From Uloborus plumipes (taxonomy: Eukaryota; Arthropoda; Arachnida; Araneae; Uloboridae), in contig JAXGGA010005762.1 in NCBI GenBank assembly GCA_038373865.1, forward strand, positions 1-64,000: a stretch of 64,000 bases of DNA, given 5' to 3'. The notes under the pieces were generated by a model. The model saw only the letters and a program-made list of their open reading frames with translations. It searched no databases and had not been told where the DNA came from. Each line of letters opens with the position of its first letter. The stretch's first letter is position 1. Shown here piece after piece: positions 35,623 through 47,929 of the stretch. Position numbers and translations under genes: made by a program.

Positions 35623-37099
35623 TATCTGACCAATAATAATGACCCTATCTCTCCCATCCTCTGCTCTCCAAAAGACGTCAATGACATTATCAAAAAACTC
35701 CCTAATAACAAGGCCCCTGGTGCGGACAATGTCACAAGCAAAATGCTTAAAAATACCCCGCTCAATGTCGTGACTAATATCACTAAAATCATAAATAGTT
35801 GTATAAAGCATTGCACTTTTCCTACTAGCTGGAAGAAAGCCATTATCATCAACATTCATAAAAAGAAGTCCTCCCCCTCCAACCCAAACAACTATAGGCC
35901 CATAAGTCTCCTCAGCGTGCTCAGCAAAATTCTTGAAAAAATAATCAAAGCCCAAATTCAAGACTTCATCAGTGCCAACAAAGTCATACCCCCCGAGCAG
36001 TTCGGCTTCCAGCCCAAGCACAGCACCATTCACCAGCTTCTTAGAAACATCAATTACGTCATCGAGGGGTTTAACACTGAGCAGCACACGCTTGGTATTT
36101 TCCTGGACGTCAGCAAAGCTTTCGACAAAATTTGGCACCAGGGTCTGGTTTTCAAACTCATAAAACTTAACTTCCCCAAGCATCTTATTCTTTTCATTAA
36201 TAATTATCTCGAAAATCGCTCTTACCAAGTCAAAATCAAGACCCCCCCCCCCCAGTGCTATCAAAAGTGGAGTGCCACAGGGCAGTGTGCTGGGGCCCAC
36301 TCTTTTTGCCATCTACATGTACGACGCTCCTATAGGGCAGAAAACTATTCTCTCCCTTTTCGCCGACGACCTCTCCATACTTGCTAGGCATCCCAGCAAG
36401 AACTTTGCTAAAAAATATGCACAGGACCATGTAAACGACCTTGCTATCTGGTATGACAACTGGGGCTTGCACATCAACACCAAGAAAACTCAAGCCATCC
36501 ACTTCTGCAGAGGGGAAGCTAAGCACCCAAGGAATATCACCATAAAAAATGACAGTATTATGTACTCAAAAAGTGTCAAGTACCTTGGGGTAACGCTGGA
36601 CCATGGACTTAGGTTCTCTGGCCACAGCTCTGACTTCAAAAAAAAGACCAATAGCAAAATACATGCCATACGGGCCTTGATAAACAAGCATTCTGACCTC
36701 CCCCTCAAGTCCAAAATACTTCTCTACAAGACGATTATTCGCCCGGTCCTGTTGTATGCTGTCCACATCTGGGGCTTTGCAAGCAAAAGTAACCTCACGA
36801 AGGTCCAGACTGTTCAAAACAAGGTCCTCCGTCAGTTTATGAGGTCCCCCTGGTTCGTTAAGGGGAAAGATATCCACAAAGCAGTGGGCATCCCTTCTGT
36901 TTCCCATTTTGTCATAAAACAAGCTAGAAAGTTCTACAGTACCCTTGAAACCCACCCCAATCCCCTAATTCAAGATCAGGCTCGGTACATCAACCCCCCT
37001 GACACCAAGTATAAATACCCCGCGGGATGTTGCTTCATCGATTTCGACACGCTCAGTACCAAAAACAATCCGCTGCCTAACCCACAGCTCTCGCTCTAA
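35623..37099 (+). pseudogene. LINE reverse transcriptase, frameshifted at a C run
   Basis: Frame 1 covers 35623 to about 36241 with NNKAPGADNV, FPTSWKKA, NNYRPISLLSVLSKILEKII, EQFGFQPKHS and FLDVSKAFDKIWH, which are fingers and palm motifs of Jockey-clade RT. After a 12-C run (36242-36253) the reading continues one frame over: SGVPQGSVLGPTLFAIYM, then the catalytic LFADDLS (about 36356-36376), YLGVTLD, and a thumb and C-terminal region to the stop at 37097-37099. FADD replaces YADD, common in this clade. The upstream endonuclease domain and ORF1 are absent. The frameshift may be real decay or homopolymer miscalling. Confidence 0.9.
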
Positions 37100-37429
37100 T
37101 TTTGACTTGTTGCTCTGCTCCCCCTTGCTTCTATTTTATTTAAATAATTAAAAAAAAAAAAAAAAAAAAAAACTAGCTTCCAAGCAACTCAAACAACTCA
37201 CGTGACCCTATAAAGGTTTTTTTCCCTTCGCACTTTCTTGCCGCCCATTCCATTGCCTTCCCCAGCTTTGCCCTTCCAGCCCTGCAGGTCTAATGGTAGA
37301 CCTCTCGTTTTTCTTTTCTTTTTGTTCCCAAGCATTGTCACAAATTGGACTTTCCGTTTTACTCTCAGGATTTCAGGTGAAGTGGCTTCGGCTCGGCACC
37401 TTTTAAAAATAAATACCACCACCACCACC
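35623..37429 (+). mobile_element. 5'-truncated Jockey-type non-LTR retrotransposon with 12-bp TSD
   Basis: Insertion between identical AACTTTTGCAGC (35611-35622 and 37430-37441). Reverse transcriptase homology starts at the first base after the left TSD, so the 5' part is missing. Past the coding stop (37099) there is an A run (37149-37172), then about 240 bp of further sequence and an (ACC)n tail (about 37413-37429) reaching the right TSD. Confidence 0.85.
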
Positions 37430-37931
37430 AACTTTTGCAGCAGTGAAAAAAAAATGTCTTTTGTAATTTCCGATTTTCGTTTCGGTTATATTTTTCAAAA
37501 CTCCAGACACGTATTTGGGACCATATTGTGTACCTGCATTAGAAATTTGAAAGCATTTCGCTGAATAGTTTTCTTTTTATTCACATATTTGCATTTTGTC
37601 TAAACTTCTGCATCGCAGTGTATATAGAAATGTTTTCCTCTATCTCATAATAATACTGTGATTTTAGTGCTGCCATCTATCGAGTTTAATGGAATTCAAA
37701 CTTTTGACTTGGTTCTGAAGAAGTCCTTGCATGATAAGCAAGTGAAAAGTTAATTCCCGATTGAATCCTGAGGCGATTTAGAGAATAATTCTTGTTTTAC
37801 TGTTATAGCATGAAAAATGGGTCGTAAAATAATAGTTAATGTCGAAAACAACAGTGAAGATGACAATTCAATTGTTCAATCTGAATTCACTACACTTAAT
37901 TTAAATTACACATTTAGGCTATCTGAGAGCT

Positions 37932-38562
37932 AGCAACGTTTTCGAGTGACAATTTTAAGACGTCTGGCTCTTTAATATATATATTTCCCCATGCTCTTCG
38001 AAGCAGCATCCAGGGTGTCTGGCGGCTGAAACTAGTTGCGTTTTTTTACTGCCCATTACATTTTTGCTGGAAAAATAGTGATTTTTAACCATTGTGGGGC
38101 AATTAGAAACTTAAACCTGTCGTAAGTCTGCCATGTAATGTATCGATGAAAAGCTTTATTTCTTGCCTTCACAATAGTTTTTGAATTTTTATCCAACTAA
38201 AAAAAAAGAAAAGTTGCATGCAAAAACTTTTTTTTGTTTTCTCGTTTTTTAACAGCTCTGCATTTCGTACAATTTTTGAAGTAGAAATCAAAAACTTAGC
38301 AAGATTACTTATCTTGTCATATGCGTCCTTCACACCAATTTTCGTAAACATCGGAAATGATGAGGTCAAAACCTTTTTCTTTTCATGATTGATTTGACGC
38401 GAATTGCCCAAATATGACTTAAAAAGCACTATTTTTTCCAGTAAAAGTGTGATGCGCACTAAAGAACGCAACCACTCGGCCTCAGCCACCCGGCATGTTG
38501 CTTAGAAGAGCATAGGGAAAGACATATTAAAGAGCCAGACAACTTGTTTTTTCGACGTTGCT
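37932..38562. repeat. Foldback element, arms about 100 bp
   Basis: Left arm 37932-38041 and inverted right arm 38466-38562 share AGCAACGT, TGTCTGGCTCTTTAATAT (CG instead of TG on the left) and CCCATGCTCTTC-like blocks, ending in a GGCTG...GTTGCG sequence. On the minus strand the right arm reads GGCTGAGGCCGAGTGGTTGCG, which resembles a tRNA-Leu/Ser D-arm. No TSD identified. The spacer is AT-rich. Confidence 0.5.
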
Positions 38563-39277
38563 GACTCGGTAATTGCCCCTGCACCTAAAGTAACAAGTTG
38601 AAACAGTAGGAGCTCGTTCTCAGTATTTCAAAAACTACACGATTAGCAATTATTAATTCAGAAGATTTTTTTCCTCCTTTATACTTTTGGACTTGATTCA
38701 CCTAAGCTCTGAATTAAGCTAAAAGGGGAAAGGAGGGAAAGGGAACTTAAGGAGAAAATTTCTACATGATAAAGACATAGCTCCATATCTTTAATTTCAG
38801 TAACGTCTCTATCGTTTTTAGGAAAATGCATAAAATAAAGTAGAAACGGAAAGAAAAATCTTTAAATTGATATCAAAATTTGCATTTATATATTTCTCAA
38901 AGCAGACATTTTCCCCATCGCAGTTTTGAATTTTCGTTCAATGCTCAAATATCCAGAGCCAGACATTACTGATAATACTTTAGATAAAATTAAAAAAAAA
39001 AAAAAATGCTATGTCATAATGAAGATATTATTTCATCATTTTTATTATATGAGCACAGTAGCTATTTCATTCAAACCAAGATTAAAGAAATTTTTCTGCA
39101 TGAAATATTCAGCATACATCAGTTCAAGAAAGTAATTAAAATGAAGTACACCAGCATGATTGCTTTTTATTCTGTACTTATAATGCTACAGCGAAGAATC
39201 CCAAAACAGATAAACAGCCTCAAGCATTTCAATAAAGGAATTCCAGAAAACACATTTGAAGTAATGCTTTCTATTAA

Positions 39278-39360
39278 CCTACTTTCCCTTCAAAGTAAAA
39301 GAAAGACGAAAACTGCATAAAAAGCGGATTAATGCATCTTTAAAATATCGATAAGTTCAA
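39278..39360 (-). repeat. Diverged terminal fragment of repeat family A
   Basis: AACCTACTTTCCCTTCAAAG, AAAGAAAGACGAAAA, TTAATGCATCT and AAAATATCGATAAGTTC follow the same order as 5377-5460. Confidence 0.6.
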
Positions 39361-39392
39361 AAACAAATTTCCAAGACACAAATAGTGAGGAT

Positions 39393-41039
39393 TAGGGATT
39401 CAGCGATAAGAAAATCGGCCCATTACCGATTAATCGGTTGGTGATAATCGGTCGATTATTGATCAGGACTATTATTTTAATTTTTCCAATTTCCTCATCA
39501 CTGTTTTTGCCCCTTTCTTTTACAATTCCGATTTCAGAAATACTTACTTATTTATTTCTGAGAAGAGATTCTTTTTTCTCCTTTTTTTTTTCAATTTTCC
39601 CAAAATAATTTCAAAATTTTATCAAATTTCTTTGAACAAATTTTCATATTTTTGTGAATGAAATTATATTTATGCACTAGACGTAAAAAATTACTTTAAA
39701 AATTTGTGGGAAGCTGTGGTGAGCCCTTTAATTTAAGGGTGTTCTTAATTTAAATTTATTTTTCAATTGTAAGTGGCTATTTAATTCAAGACTTTTATTC
39801 TTTGAAAATTAGAGATTGTCTAAAAGTGTTAAGCCAAGGATAAAAGTATCGACACATAAAAATTGTTGTAACATTGTTTATATGTGTATATTAATTAAAA
39901 ATATTAATTTTAATTTATTAAATCTTTTATATCAACTGAGAGGACTCTTTTTTTTTTTTTTTTTTTTCTTTTTTTTTTTTTTGTACATTCTTTTTTGAAT
40001 TTTTGGTTTTGTACTTGCTCACTACACTTTCGCACTACATGTCCCAAGTAGCATCAACTCATCGGATTTGGCTCGGCCGATCAACACACTCCTCATAAAC
40101 TGATCCTGTAACGCACGATGACATCGTTCCGATCAGTATCCGAGCACGGTTTTCGATGAGCTACTTTTCATCAAAAAGCGATATCCTTCCGATCAACTTT
40201 CCCGATGAAAATAAGATGAGCTATATTCCATCGGAAAACGATATCCTTCCAATCAAGTTTCCGGATGAAATTCCTCGGCACGGGACTGTTCTGCTCGTAA
40301 ATTGCTCCAAATCTCATCGTATTCTCATCGGATTTTGCTGCTCGGATTCTGCTCGGCCGATGAGACATATTTGATCATCGGCCGATGAGAATTTCATCGG
40401 GTTTCGATGAATGGCCGATGAGATGATGCTGCTAGGGGTTACACGCGCGTTTGCGGAAAATTATTCATTTCTTGTTTGCAAATTTATCCATCGTAGTTTC
40501 TTGCTCGAGCATCCTTGAAATAATTTTATTTAAAACATCGTTTTCGCCGATCTTCGTTGATCTTCAAAATTTGACAGATTATAAATGAAATGGAATAGTC
40601 ATGTTTTCGCCTTTTAATTTAAAAGTCCAGGAATTTAACAAAGGGTTATCTTTTAATACTCCAACCAGTTTTACGCATAGCATGAACTATTTATTTTATT
40701 TTTACTATGTATACTTTAATACTTCATGTAAGGACTGCAGAAAATTACCTTGATTTAGGGCCCTGCTCCACATCAGCGTAAAACGCGACCGAAACCGAAG
40801 GCAGAAACCGAAAATCCGGGTACTTTCCATAGGAATACTATGTAATCCATTTTACGTTTCTGCTTTATTTTTCTGCTTTACGTCAATGTGGAGCAGGACC
40901 TTTACTGTTTATAAAACTATTTATCATAGTTTCTTGGGAAAGGTAAACTTTAAAAAATAATATTTAAGAACTATTTTTTTTGCCGATTATTACGAATCGG
41001 CAAAGTGGCCGATTATGGCCAATTAATCGGTGCATCCTA
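39393..41039. mobile_element. hAT-like element, 8-bp TSD with one mismatch
   Basis: Starts TAGGGATTCAGCGATAAG (39393) and ends with inverted CGGTGCATCCTA (41039), flanked by GTGAGGAT (39385-39392) and GTGAGCAT (41040-41047). Subterminal regions are rich in CCGATTAATCGG-type repeats. TAGGGATGCACCGAT-like ends with 8-bp TSDs are typical of hAT-derived elements. It contains poly-T runs (39948-39982) and a nested element at 40043-40438. No transposase. Confidence 0.6.
40043..40438. repeat. Nested inverted-repeat element rich in GCCGATGAG
   Basis: CCCAAGTAGCATCAACTCATCGG at the left matches inverted CCGATGAGATGATGCTGCTAGGGG at the right with mismatches. The inside is full of CTCATCGG / CCGATGAG words on both strands. 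GC is higher than in the host element. TSD unclear. Confidence 0.5.
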
Positions 41040-41729
41040 GTGAGCATCTAGAATACCTCAAAAAGAAAGAAAAGAATGGGACTATAAAAATGACCGCCAA
41101 TGACGGTTTAGCCTAAACGTGACAATTCCTTTCACAAAGCTGATCCGCCATTTTAGAGCATTTTTTTTTATTGATCATGAGTCCTCCAAATTTGGGTCTT
41201 GAAAGCTAAAAATTGGTATAAGTTATTTTCAAAGGCAATGTGTGCACCTCACATCGGAGACGGTAGGGTGGAAATGATGCGGTCCCTCGACATGGAATGA
41301 CTCAGTTTTTGACACATCATTGCAACCTGTTTCTTGCCAAAGCCAGCGCGACTCAGCTTAACTAATAGCGAACCGTTCTTCTCTAATGTGGTGTACTTAC
41401 GCAGAAAAATTTTGGGTGTTTCGTAAAATAAACGCATGTCTGGCGTTCATGGACTCTTGCTCTTTTAGTAAAACGAATTAAAACCAGTTTGTACACTTGC
41501 TGGAGAGAAAAATGTAAGAAAACTCAACTTTTAAAAGCATCTTTTTTTTTCAGTATCATCTTCAAACAATGACGTTCAGAATCTTTTCCACATGTTACCT
41601 AGTCTTCTCACCAATAGTTTAGTTTCCAAAATTGCACACACAACAAGGATGGTAATAGAGTTCGTTTCTAGAAACCCCATGTTTTCTTTTACTCCAACTG
41701 ACTCTTTGTAAAAACACTTAACGATAAAA

Positions 41730-42210
41730 AGTGAACTCGAACCTGTTTATCTCGAACCTGCTTACCTCGAAAACCTCTCTATGTCGAACTTTTTCAATTT
41801 CCCTGCTTTTACAGCGTAAATTCAATGTTTTTTTCTCATGTTTATCTCGAATGATTTTTCTCGAAAACTTCTATATCTCGAATTTTGACGACTCTCATTT
41901 TTGAATTTCATCTCCAGTCACCTTTATCAATGGTATAACTTGGAGACAAAAATCATCTTCTGCACAATCATTCAAAGACTGTGTGGTACTTAAAGGTATG
42001 CATTAACTTGCTACCAATATAGTCTTCACAATTAGTAAGACGTGGACTCACAACATGTCGTACAGTAAAATATTGAACAATATCAATGCAAAACAATGTA
42101 TTAAGTATTTAACTAGGTCCCAACTGCTTATTTTTGTAAATTTTATCACAACCTCTGTATCTCGAATTTTGCTTCTGTCCCGTGAAATTCGAGATAGACA
42201 GGTTTGACTG
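41730..42210. mobile_element. pogo/Tigger-like short element
   Basis: The right end, inverted, reads CAGTCAAACCTGTCTATCTCG and abuts TA (42211-42212). The left end has a decayed match (GAACCTGTTTATCTCGAAC near 41739). TATCTCGAA repeats occur throughout, for example 41844 and 41871. Confidence 0.55.
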
Positions 42211-42213
42211 TAC

Positions 42214-44329
42214 TACAAGATCACAATCTTTTTGTAATAACAAAACAAGGGTCTTAAACAGTAAATATCATTGATGATAAAAAGTTAAACTAACTACCCT
42301 GCGCCGCCAAAAAAGAAAACTCCAAATACTTCTACCACCATTCTTGCTAATTCTTATGTAAAATAACGACCTGTGAATCATAATATGCCCACCGTTTCCC
42401 CCAGATAACCCCTACTTTTTGGAGATAGCTATCCCCTTTTTTCCCAGCTTTAGACAGTTTCCTAGCCGTTATTTTTATTTGAAGGGTAAGGGAGCATTAC
42501 ATTAACCCATTAATGTCTAGCGTCCCTTTTTAGAGACGGTCCAAAAAAGGGTCTGAATTTCCCCAAAATGAATATTTCAACCAAATAATAGTGTTCAATG
42601 AGTACCTTGGTATTGTTTCGATTCGTTATTAACAGATTGCAGCACATAACTAATGTAAAGTGTGTTCTGCAGCAGTTTTAAAATGATCTTTATCAAAAAT
42701 TACCTTTCACAATCTCAAGAAAAAAAGCTAAGTTTACAAAGTTATTCCCAGCTTTCCAGTTTATGTTAATTGCTGATTTTATTTCTTCTTATAAAATGTC
42801 TTTTTAAATATTATATCGTAGGCGGAAAAAAATTAGTAAAAGAAGCATGTACCCTCTGGGGTCTATCGTAACTTTTAAGCGACGATTTTTCTTTCCCTTA
42901 ATAAAAAGAATTATTTTTTGCACAATATTTTTTTATTATTTTTCCTGTCCATTAAATACTGTTTATAAGTTTTATACAAAATATCTTTGGAAAAAAATGT
43001 CAGGAATTAATGGGTTAACGTTTAACATTCTTTTGAAGGCTAGAGCGGCGATAAGTTCAAAAACATGAACATTTCTCGCAAGAAGGGACACTTAGGAATG
43101 TATTCTCCCCTAAAATATTTTTTCAATCATCCTAAATGATCGCTTTTTCTAGGGGTTTTATCTAATAATTTTTTCACTTATTTTTCGGTGCAGAATCTGA
43201 GTATCGGACTTGCATCTATGAGCCCCATTTCCGAAAAAAATTTCACGACGTAAATCCAAAAAAAAAAAAAAAATTCTAACAATATTTTTTTAAATAAAAC
43301 TTTAATGAAACTCGTAACCGGGTTTCCCTCCATAGAATCAAATTTAATATAAAAAAATGCCAGATATTAAAATTGCTATGATAATGTATTGTGTGTAAAT
43401 ATACCTATACTAATTGAAAATTATGCAAATGTCTGTCTTATTTTTTTCATTTCACCAAAATAAATTTCTTCTTTCGCACCAATGATATAAATACAAATCG
43501 CTTGGCTGCACTGAAGATTCCATTAGTGAAAGTGAAGTGTTCAACACCTGTTTCTCTGACCTAGATATGACCTCGTGTCTAACCCACTGACACTGACCGC
43601 TCGTCCCTACGGTTACGAAATGTTACGTAATAGTCTCTGACATCACACCCTTCCCCTCCAGAAATATTACGAAACAATTAACGGCAACAACATAATGTTA
43701 ATATGTCTCAGTATTTTTCGCGTAAAAAGTATATTGTGTGAGTTAATATTGCATTTTTTTGCCTATTAATGTCTTCCATTTGTCTTTATTGCAAGAAGTA
43801 AGACATAAAAGGATGGAGAATTAGAATTTGGAATAGAATTTACATAAATTTAAGTCTCGTGAAATGGTACACAGAGTGAAATAGTTTCGATGTAAAAGTG
43901 AGAAATTAAAAAAAAAAAAAAAAAGATAGATTTGAATGAAAGTGAGTCAGTCTGGAGTTGGGGAAGGGATAGGCCCCGCATTTAGGGGGGTCAGGCTGAT
44001 CTTTGTCAGCGGTTTCAATTGCCTCTATTGGATAGCAAAATTAATGTTTTTGCGCAAAAGGGGGAGTAGTTTTTGCTGTTTTGCTATAAAATTTGCATTG
44101 CCCCTCTCCCCCCTGTAAAAATTCAAAATTACAGGTCTCAAGAGGGGGAGCTATATAATTACGAGGACGAAATTCAGCTGCTTCGGCAAAAGTCAAGTAA
44201 AATTTTACATTCGTTGCAACGCATGAGAAGTCAAAAGTAAGTCAAAACATCCAAAATTCTAGGCAATCCTGTTGAAAATTGAAAATCCTCATTTCCAGAC
44301 CTCAAAAGTGGATAATGAAGTAATACTTT
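42214..44329. other. Intergenic, nothing recognised
   Basis: AT-rich, with A runs (43259-43272, 43908-43923) and short frames without similarity. No repeat boundary was found. Confidence 0.4.
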
Positions 44330-44334
44330 TTTTG

Positions 44335-44950
44335 TCGTTTTTGTGCATGAAAATAATTATTCAAATAAAAAAAGTTTTAAATTTACTATGCGTTTAAAAT
44401 GGACGAAAAATTAAAAAATAATTTCTCTGAGACGCACTTAGATTTAAAGCCCCATAGAGATTTAGAACTTCTTACAAATTGTATGGAAAATTTGTGATTG
44501 TAAATTTTTAATAGCTGCCAAAATACTTCTATGATTGAAAAGAGAAACCTGAGGAGTAAGCATAAGTTAATAGTTGCATTAAAATTTAACTGAGAATTTT
44601 ATTATACTACAAATAATATTACCTGATCTTGTAAGTTCTTTTCACTGATTACTACTCTTTACACCTCTTATGGTTACGTAGAACTCGCGCTCTATGTCTT
44701 TCCTTTTAATCATACAAGTATTTTGAAAGCTATATTGAAAATTCCCAAGCACAAATTTTCCAGCCAATTTGTAAGTTCTGAATCTCTATGGTGCTTCAAA
44801 TCTACGTGCGGCATAGAGAAATTATATTTTAATTTTTAGTCCGTTTTAAAAACGGCGTAAATTTAAACCTTTTTGCTTTTAATAATTATTTTCTCCTTTT
44901 TAGTATTGTGTATGAAATTTCATTTACATTTTATTCACATTTTCATGCAC
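44335..44950. repeat. Foldback element, arms about 190 bp
   Basis: Left arm about 44345-44510 and inverted right arm about 44740-44935 share ATAATTTCTCTG/ATG...CATAGAGATT.AGAACTT, ACAAATTG and GAAAATTTGTG blocks, and GCATGAAAAT at the outer ends. Spacer about 230 bp. No coding. Confidence 0.55.
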
Positions 44951-45180
44951 TCACATGGAAAGTTCGCCAATCTGTAGCATCCCTTGCGTATACATATTGT
45001 CGAAATATTTTTTTCTGATAGTTGATTTAAGTTATTGAATTTACTCTATGCTACTGTTCTATATTAATGGACTTTAAAAATAGTATTTTTTTTCTGCTTG
45101 AAATTATGAACAGAATAGGTTTAGAATCATTGTTTCATTTTACATTTGTTCTGTAATTGTAACTTTTTTTTATGATTAGA

Positions 45181-45588
45181 CTAGTGGATATACCCGGCGT
45201 CGCGCGGGTTAAAATGCAACATGCAAAATCCAAGAAGGTATTTTTTTGTAACAACAATGCCATAGGTGAGCCTTGAATTGATCATTCATTGTTAATCGTA
45301 ATCTTAGTTGAAAACTACTCCTATTTAAATGTGTTAAATTTTATCAATTTGTATTCTTAAAGGCTTATCTCTATTACGCTATCTTTTCAAAATTGAAAGA
45401 AAATGGCTATTTTGAGACAAAAAATTTGAATTTTGAGCTTTTTGGATTTTTTTTTTAATTTCAAAACCCCACCTATGTGAATTCTAGTGCATCGAGGAAC
45501 CTCTGTGCCAAGTTTGATGAAAATCTGACGCAAACTGTGGATTTGTATAGAGAACAAGTATACATACACTCATTTTTATATATATAGA
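45181..45588 (-). mobile_element. Complete short Helitron, 408 bp
   Basis: On the minus strand it begins A|TCTATATATATAAAAATGAG (45588) and ends with an imperfect hairpin ACCCGCGCGACGCCGGGT, then ATATCCA and CTAG (45184-45181), followed by T. All Helitron end rules are met. The body matches 21490-21913 and 33597-34100. Confidence 0.8.
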
Positions 45589-46035
45589 TTAACTTTTTAA
45601 AAGGCTTAGTTGTTTACTCTGTTACACGGCATGTGTTACAGAATGGTCAACATATTTTAAAGCCCTTCATAAATTGCTTATGCTCAAACTATTGATGCTT
45701 GGAAAAACACAAAGAAATTGAGAATTAATTTTTTAAATGCGAAAATTTGATGGCGATTATAAAAATAAATTTAAAAAAAAAAGCCAAAAGTCGGTTACAT
45801 AATTTGTACTGTTTTCATCAACATGACCCAAGCACTTCTTAAACTTTAATTGCAATTTTTGCCTCATTTTTGTGTATTTTCGAAGTATTTCTGGGGGGAG
45901 GGACGATGTTTACCCGCAGTAAATATTCTGGTAATTACCTGGATACATTCAATTGTAATTATCAGCCATTCATTAATCAAAAAATATCATCAATCGTTAG
46001 AGAAAAATGTCTTTGTATTTCACCGTGTTCAGTCA

Positions 46036-46171
46036 ATGCCTCCTTAATACTAAGTAAAGTATTAAGGATTACCTCCTTAATACTTAGTATTTGAGAGACG
46101 TTGCTTCAGTTGAGTGATGTGGCATTTTATACCAACGCCTCCTTAATACTAATTAGTATTATGGGGGCGTT
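46036..46171. repeat. Cluster of CCTCCTTAATACT hairpins
   Basis: CTCCTTAATACT occurs three times (about 46040, 46071, 46138) with inverted AGTATTAAGGA or AGTATTATGGGGG partners. 46132-46171 is an imperfect 40-bp palindrome beginning CAACGCC and ending GGGCGTTG. Confidence 0.6.
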
Positions 46172-47548
46172 GTTTATACTGATGATGTCTCAGCCTTTAA
46201 AAATATTGCTTAACTCTGAGTACTGAAATAAATTGACAGAAGCCTCGGTGTTAAAATGAAGTGCTTGAGTTGACACTAACAGTTGACACATGGTAACGGT
46301 TTTCGAGCTTGCATACGCCATCGTACGGTGATTTAAGAAATCAGCCAAAGAGGGAAACGATTTCAATTTTGCGTGGAGAATAAAGGTTTAATCATAGCGA
46401 TCAACTTCGTAGCTTGTAATATCATATTTAATGTAGCATGTTACAACTTCCCAAAGTTCAAATCGTAAAAGTAAAAGTAATAAATAGTAAATAGAGCGTA
46501 AGAGTAAAAGTAATAATGTTTTCTGTTGTTGCCAAATATAAATAAAATTAAAACCTGATCAAAGTTTAAAAAGTAAACTTTAAATGAAGTTACGATAGAA
46601 GTTACTAATTCCAACCAGCAGTAATTAGTTAGAGACTGCAGAGTCGCCTATAGTTCATTTGAATTTGAAATATAATTAGATAATATCCGAGAAAAAGAGG
46701 GGGCCAAGCTTGAGCTGAATTGAGTTTTAATAAGTACATGTTGTATTTTCACGATTTTAAATGAAGAAACATCTTTGATCTTGATACTGACATTATCAAA
46801 GAAGATATTTGCAAGAAAAATAAGCTCATAACTTTTAATTCGTTTCACTCACTGTGAAAAAGTTTGTTCATTTTTAGTACTCAAAAAATGGGACACTGGG
46901 CGTACGTTTCCCAAGTCAATAGCTCACTCATTTCAACGCCCAGTAAGAAAACGGCCGAAAATGTTTTCTGTCTCCGTAAGTAAAAATTGCCTTGTTTTCG
47001 AATAAGTGAGACAGGGGGATTACATGGCAGCTTGGCAAAAAAGTCTTTCATTGCTGAAATTGCTGCTTCTAATTTAGCTCGTCATACTTTAATTTTAATT
47101 TAACTGAAATTAATATTGTTTTTAATAAGCTGATACATTTATTTGACAGATTATTTTGTCTTTTAGTAGTCTAATTTAATTATTTGCGGATTATTTCTCA
47201 TTTCATGGACTTATAAATCGTACCTGATGAGTTGTTTTGCTTAAAAATAATTATTAACTTCAGCAACATTGTTTTTGGGGACGTTTGGTAAACAAATAAG
47301 TGCTTCGCTTCTACTAGTTTTGAGGAAACTGTAAAAATACGTCAAATGTTTCACGTATTGATAATTTCCTAGAGAAAATGTCATGTAGGAGTTCGCTTCA
47401 AATTTGGCGATTAAGTTTTGGCCTTGTATAGTAATGTTGATTTGTTTAGCCGTAGTAAAACTTTTAGGAAGATTTCGACAATTTGCAAAATTGACGAATT
47501 TTCGATTCATTGGTATCAAATTTTTGGCATCAATGCCTGCTGGAGGAA

Positions 47549-47580
<32 letters not shown>

Positions 47581-47728
47581 GCATACGTAAATCAGTAATA
47601 GAAAATACGTGCATACGGTTACCATAAAGCAACCATGGTAAAAAATAAAATTATTCACACTGAAAATTCAACGACGGCGCCTCCAAGCTCTCAACTATAA
47701 AAATATCTCTAAATTTTTTGGCATCAAC
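46172..47728. other. Intergenic, nothing recognised
   Basis: AT-rich. A 30-nt T run lies near 47551-47580. Short frames are not similar to known families. Confidence 0.4.
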
Positions 47729-47731
47729 TTA

Positions 47732-47899
47732 GGGCCGAATTCAAGTGAAACACCATTGCAATCGCTTCGAGGCGATCGCATATTGCAACCGCTACTGTAA
47801 GTCGAATTCAAGTGAATTCGTTTCACTTGAATCCAAATTTTGGAATTTGCGATTGCATTGGTGAGTTGCGATCGTCCGTGTTTAACTTGAATTCCTGCC
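47732..47899. mobile_element. Harbinger-like MITE, 168 bp, TTA TSD
   Basis: GGGCCGAATTCAAGTGAAAC at the left and, inverted, GGCAGGAATTCAAGTTAAAC at the right, flanked by TTA (47729-47731, 47900-47902). PIF/Harbinger elements duplicate TWA. The inside repeats GATTGCA and TTCAAGTGAA words. Confidence 0.55.
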
Positions 47900-47929
47900 T
47901 TAAGAGATTTCACATTGAATTGAATAAAT

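Larger units (their letters stand above)
31689..37620. mobile_element. TA-target foldback element (Tc1/mariner-like ends) with nested insertions
   Basis: Ends CACTGCGATGCAAAAGTTTAG (31689) and the inverted CTAAACTTCTGCATCGCAGTG (37620) are flanked by TA (31687-31688, 37621-37622). The long inverted arms are 31689-31946 plus 34535-34965 on the left, and about 35117-35610 plus 37430-37620 on the right, about 700 bp each. The left arm is split by a Helitron (31947-34534) and the right arm by a LINE (35623-37429). Without them the element is about 1.5 kb. Each arm also has a short frame encoding RFELTIRPLIPKKLQPWSK, which I do not recognise as a transposase. Confidence 0.75.

Noticed and set aside
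35608..36312. Minus-strand 234-codon frame
   Set aside because: Shadow of the LINE reverse transcriptase, which has clear motifs on the plus strand.
47222..47260. CTGATGAG near 47226 as a hammerhead core
   Set aside because: No stem II, GAAA or stem III downstream.
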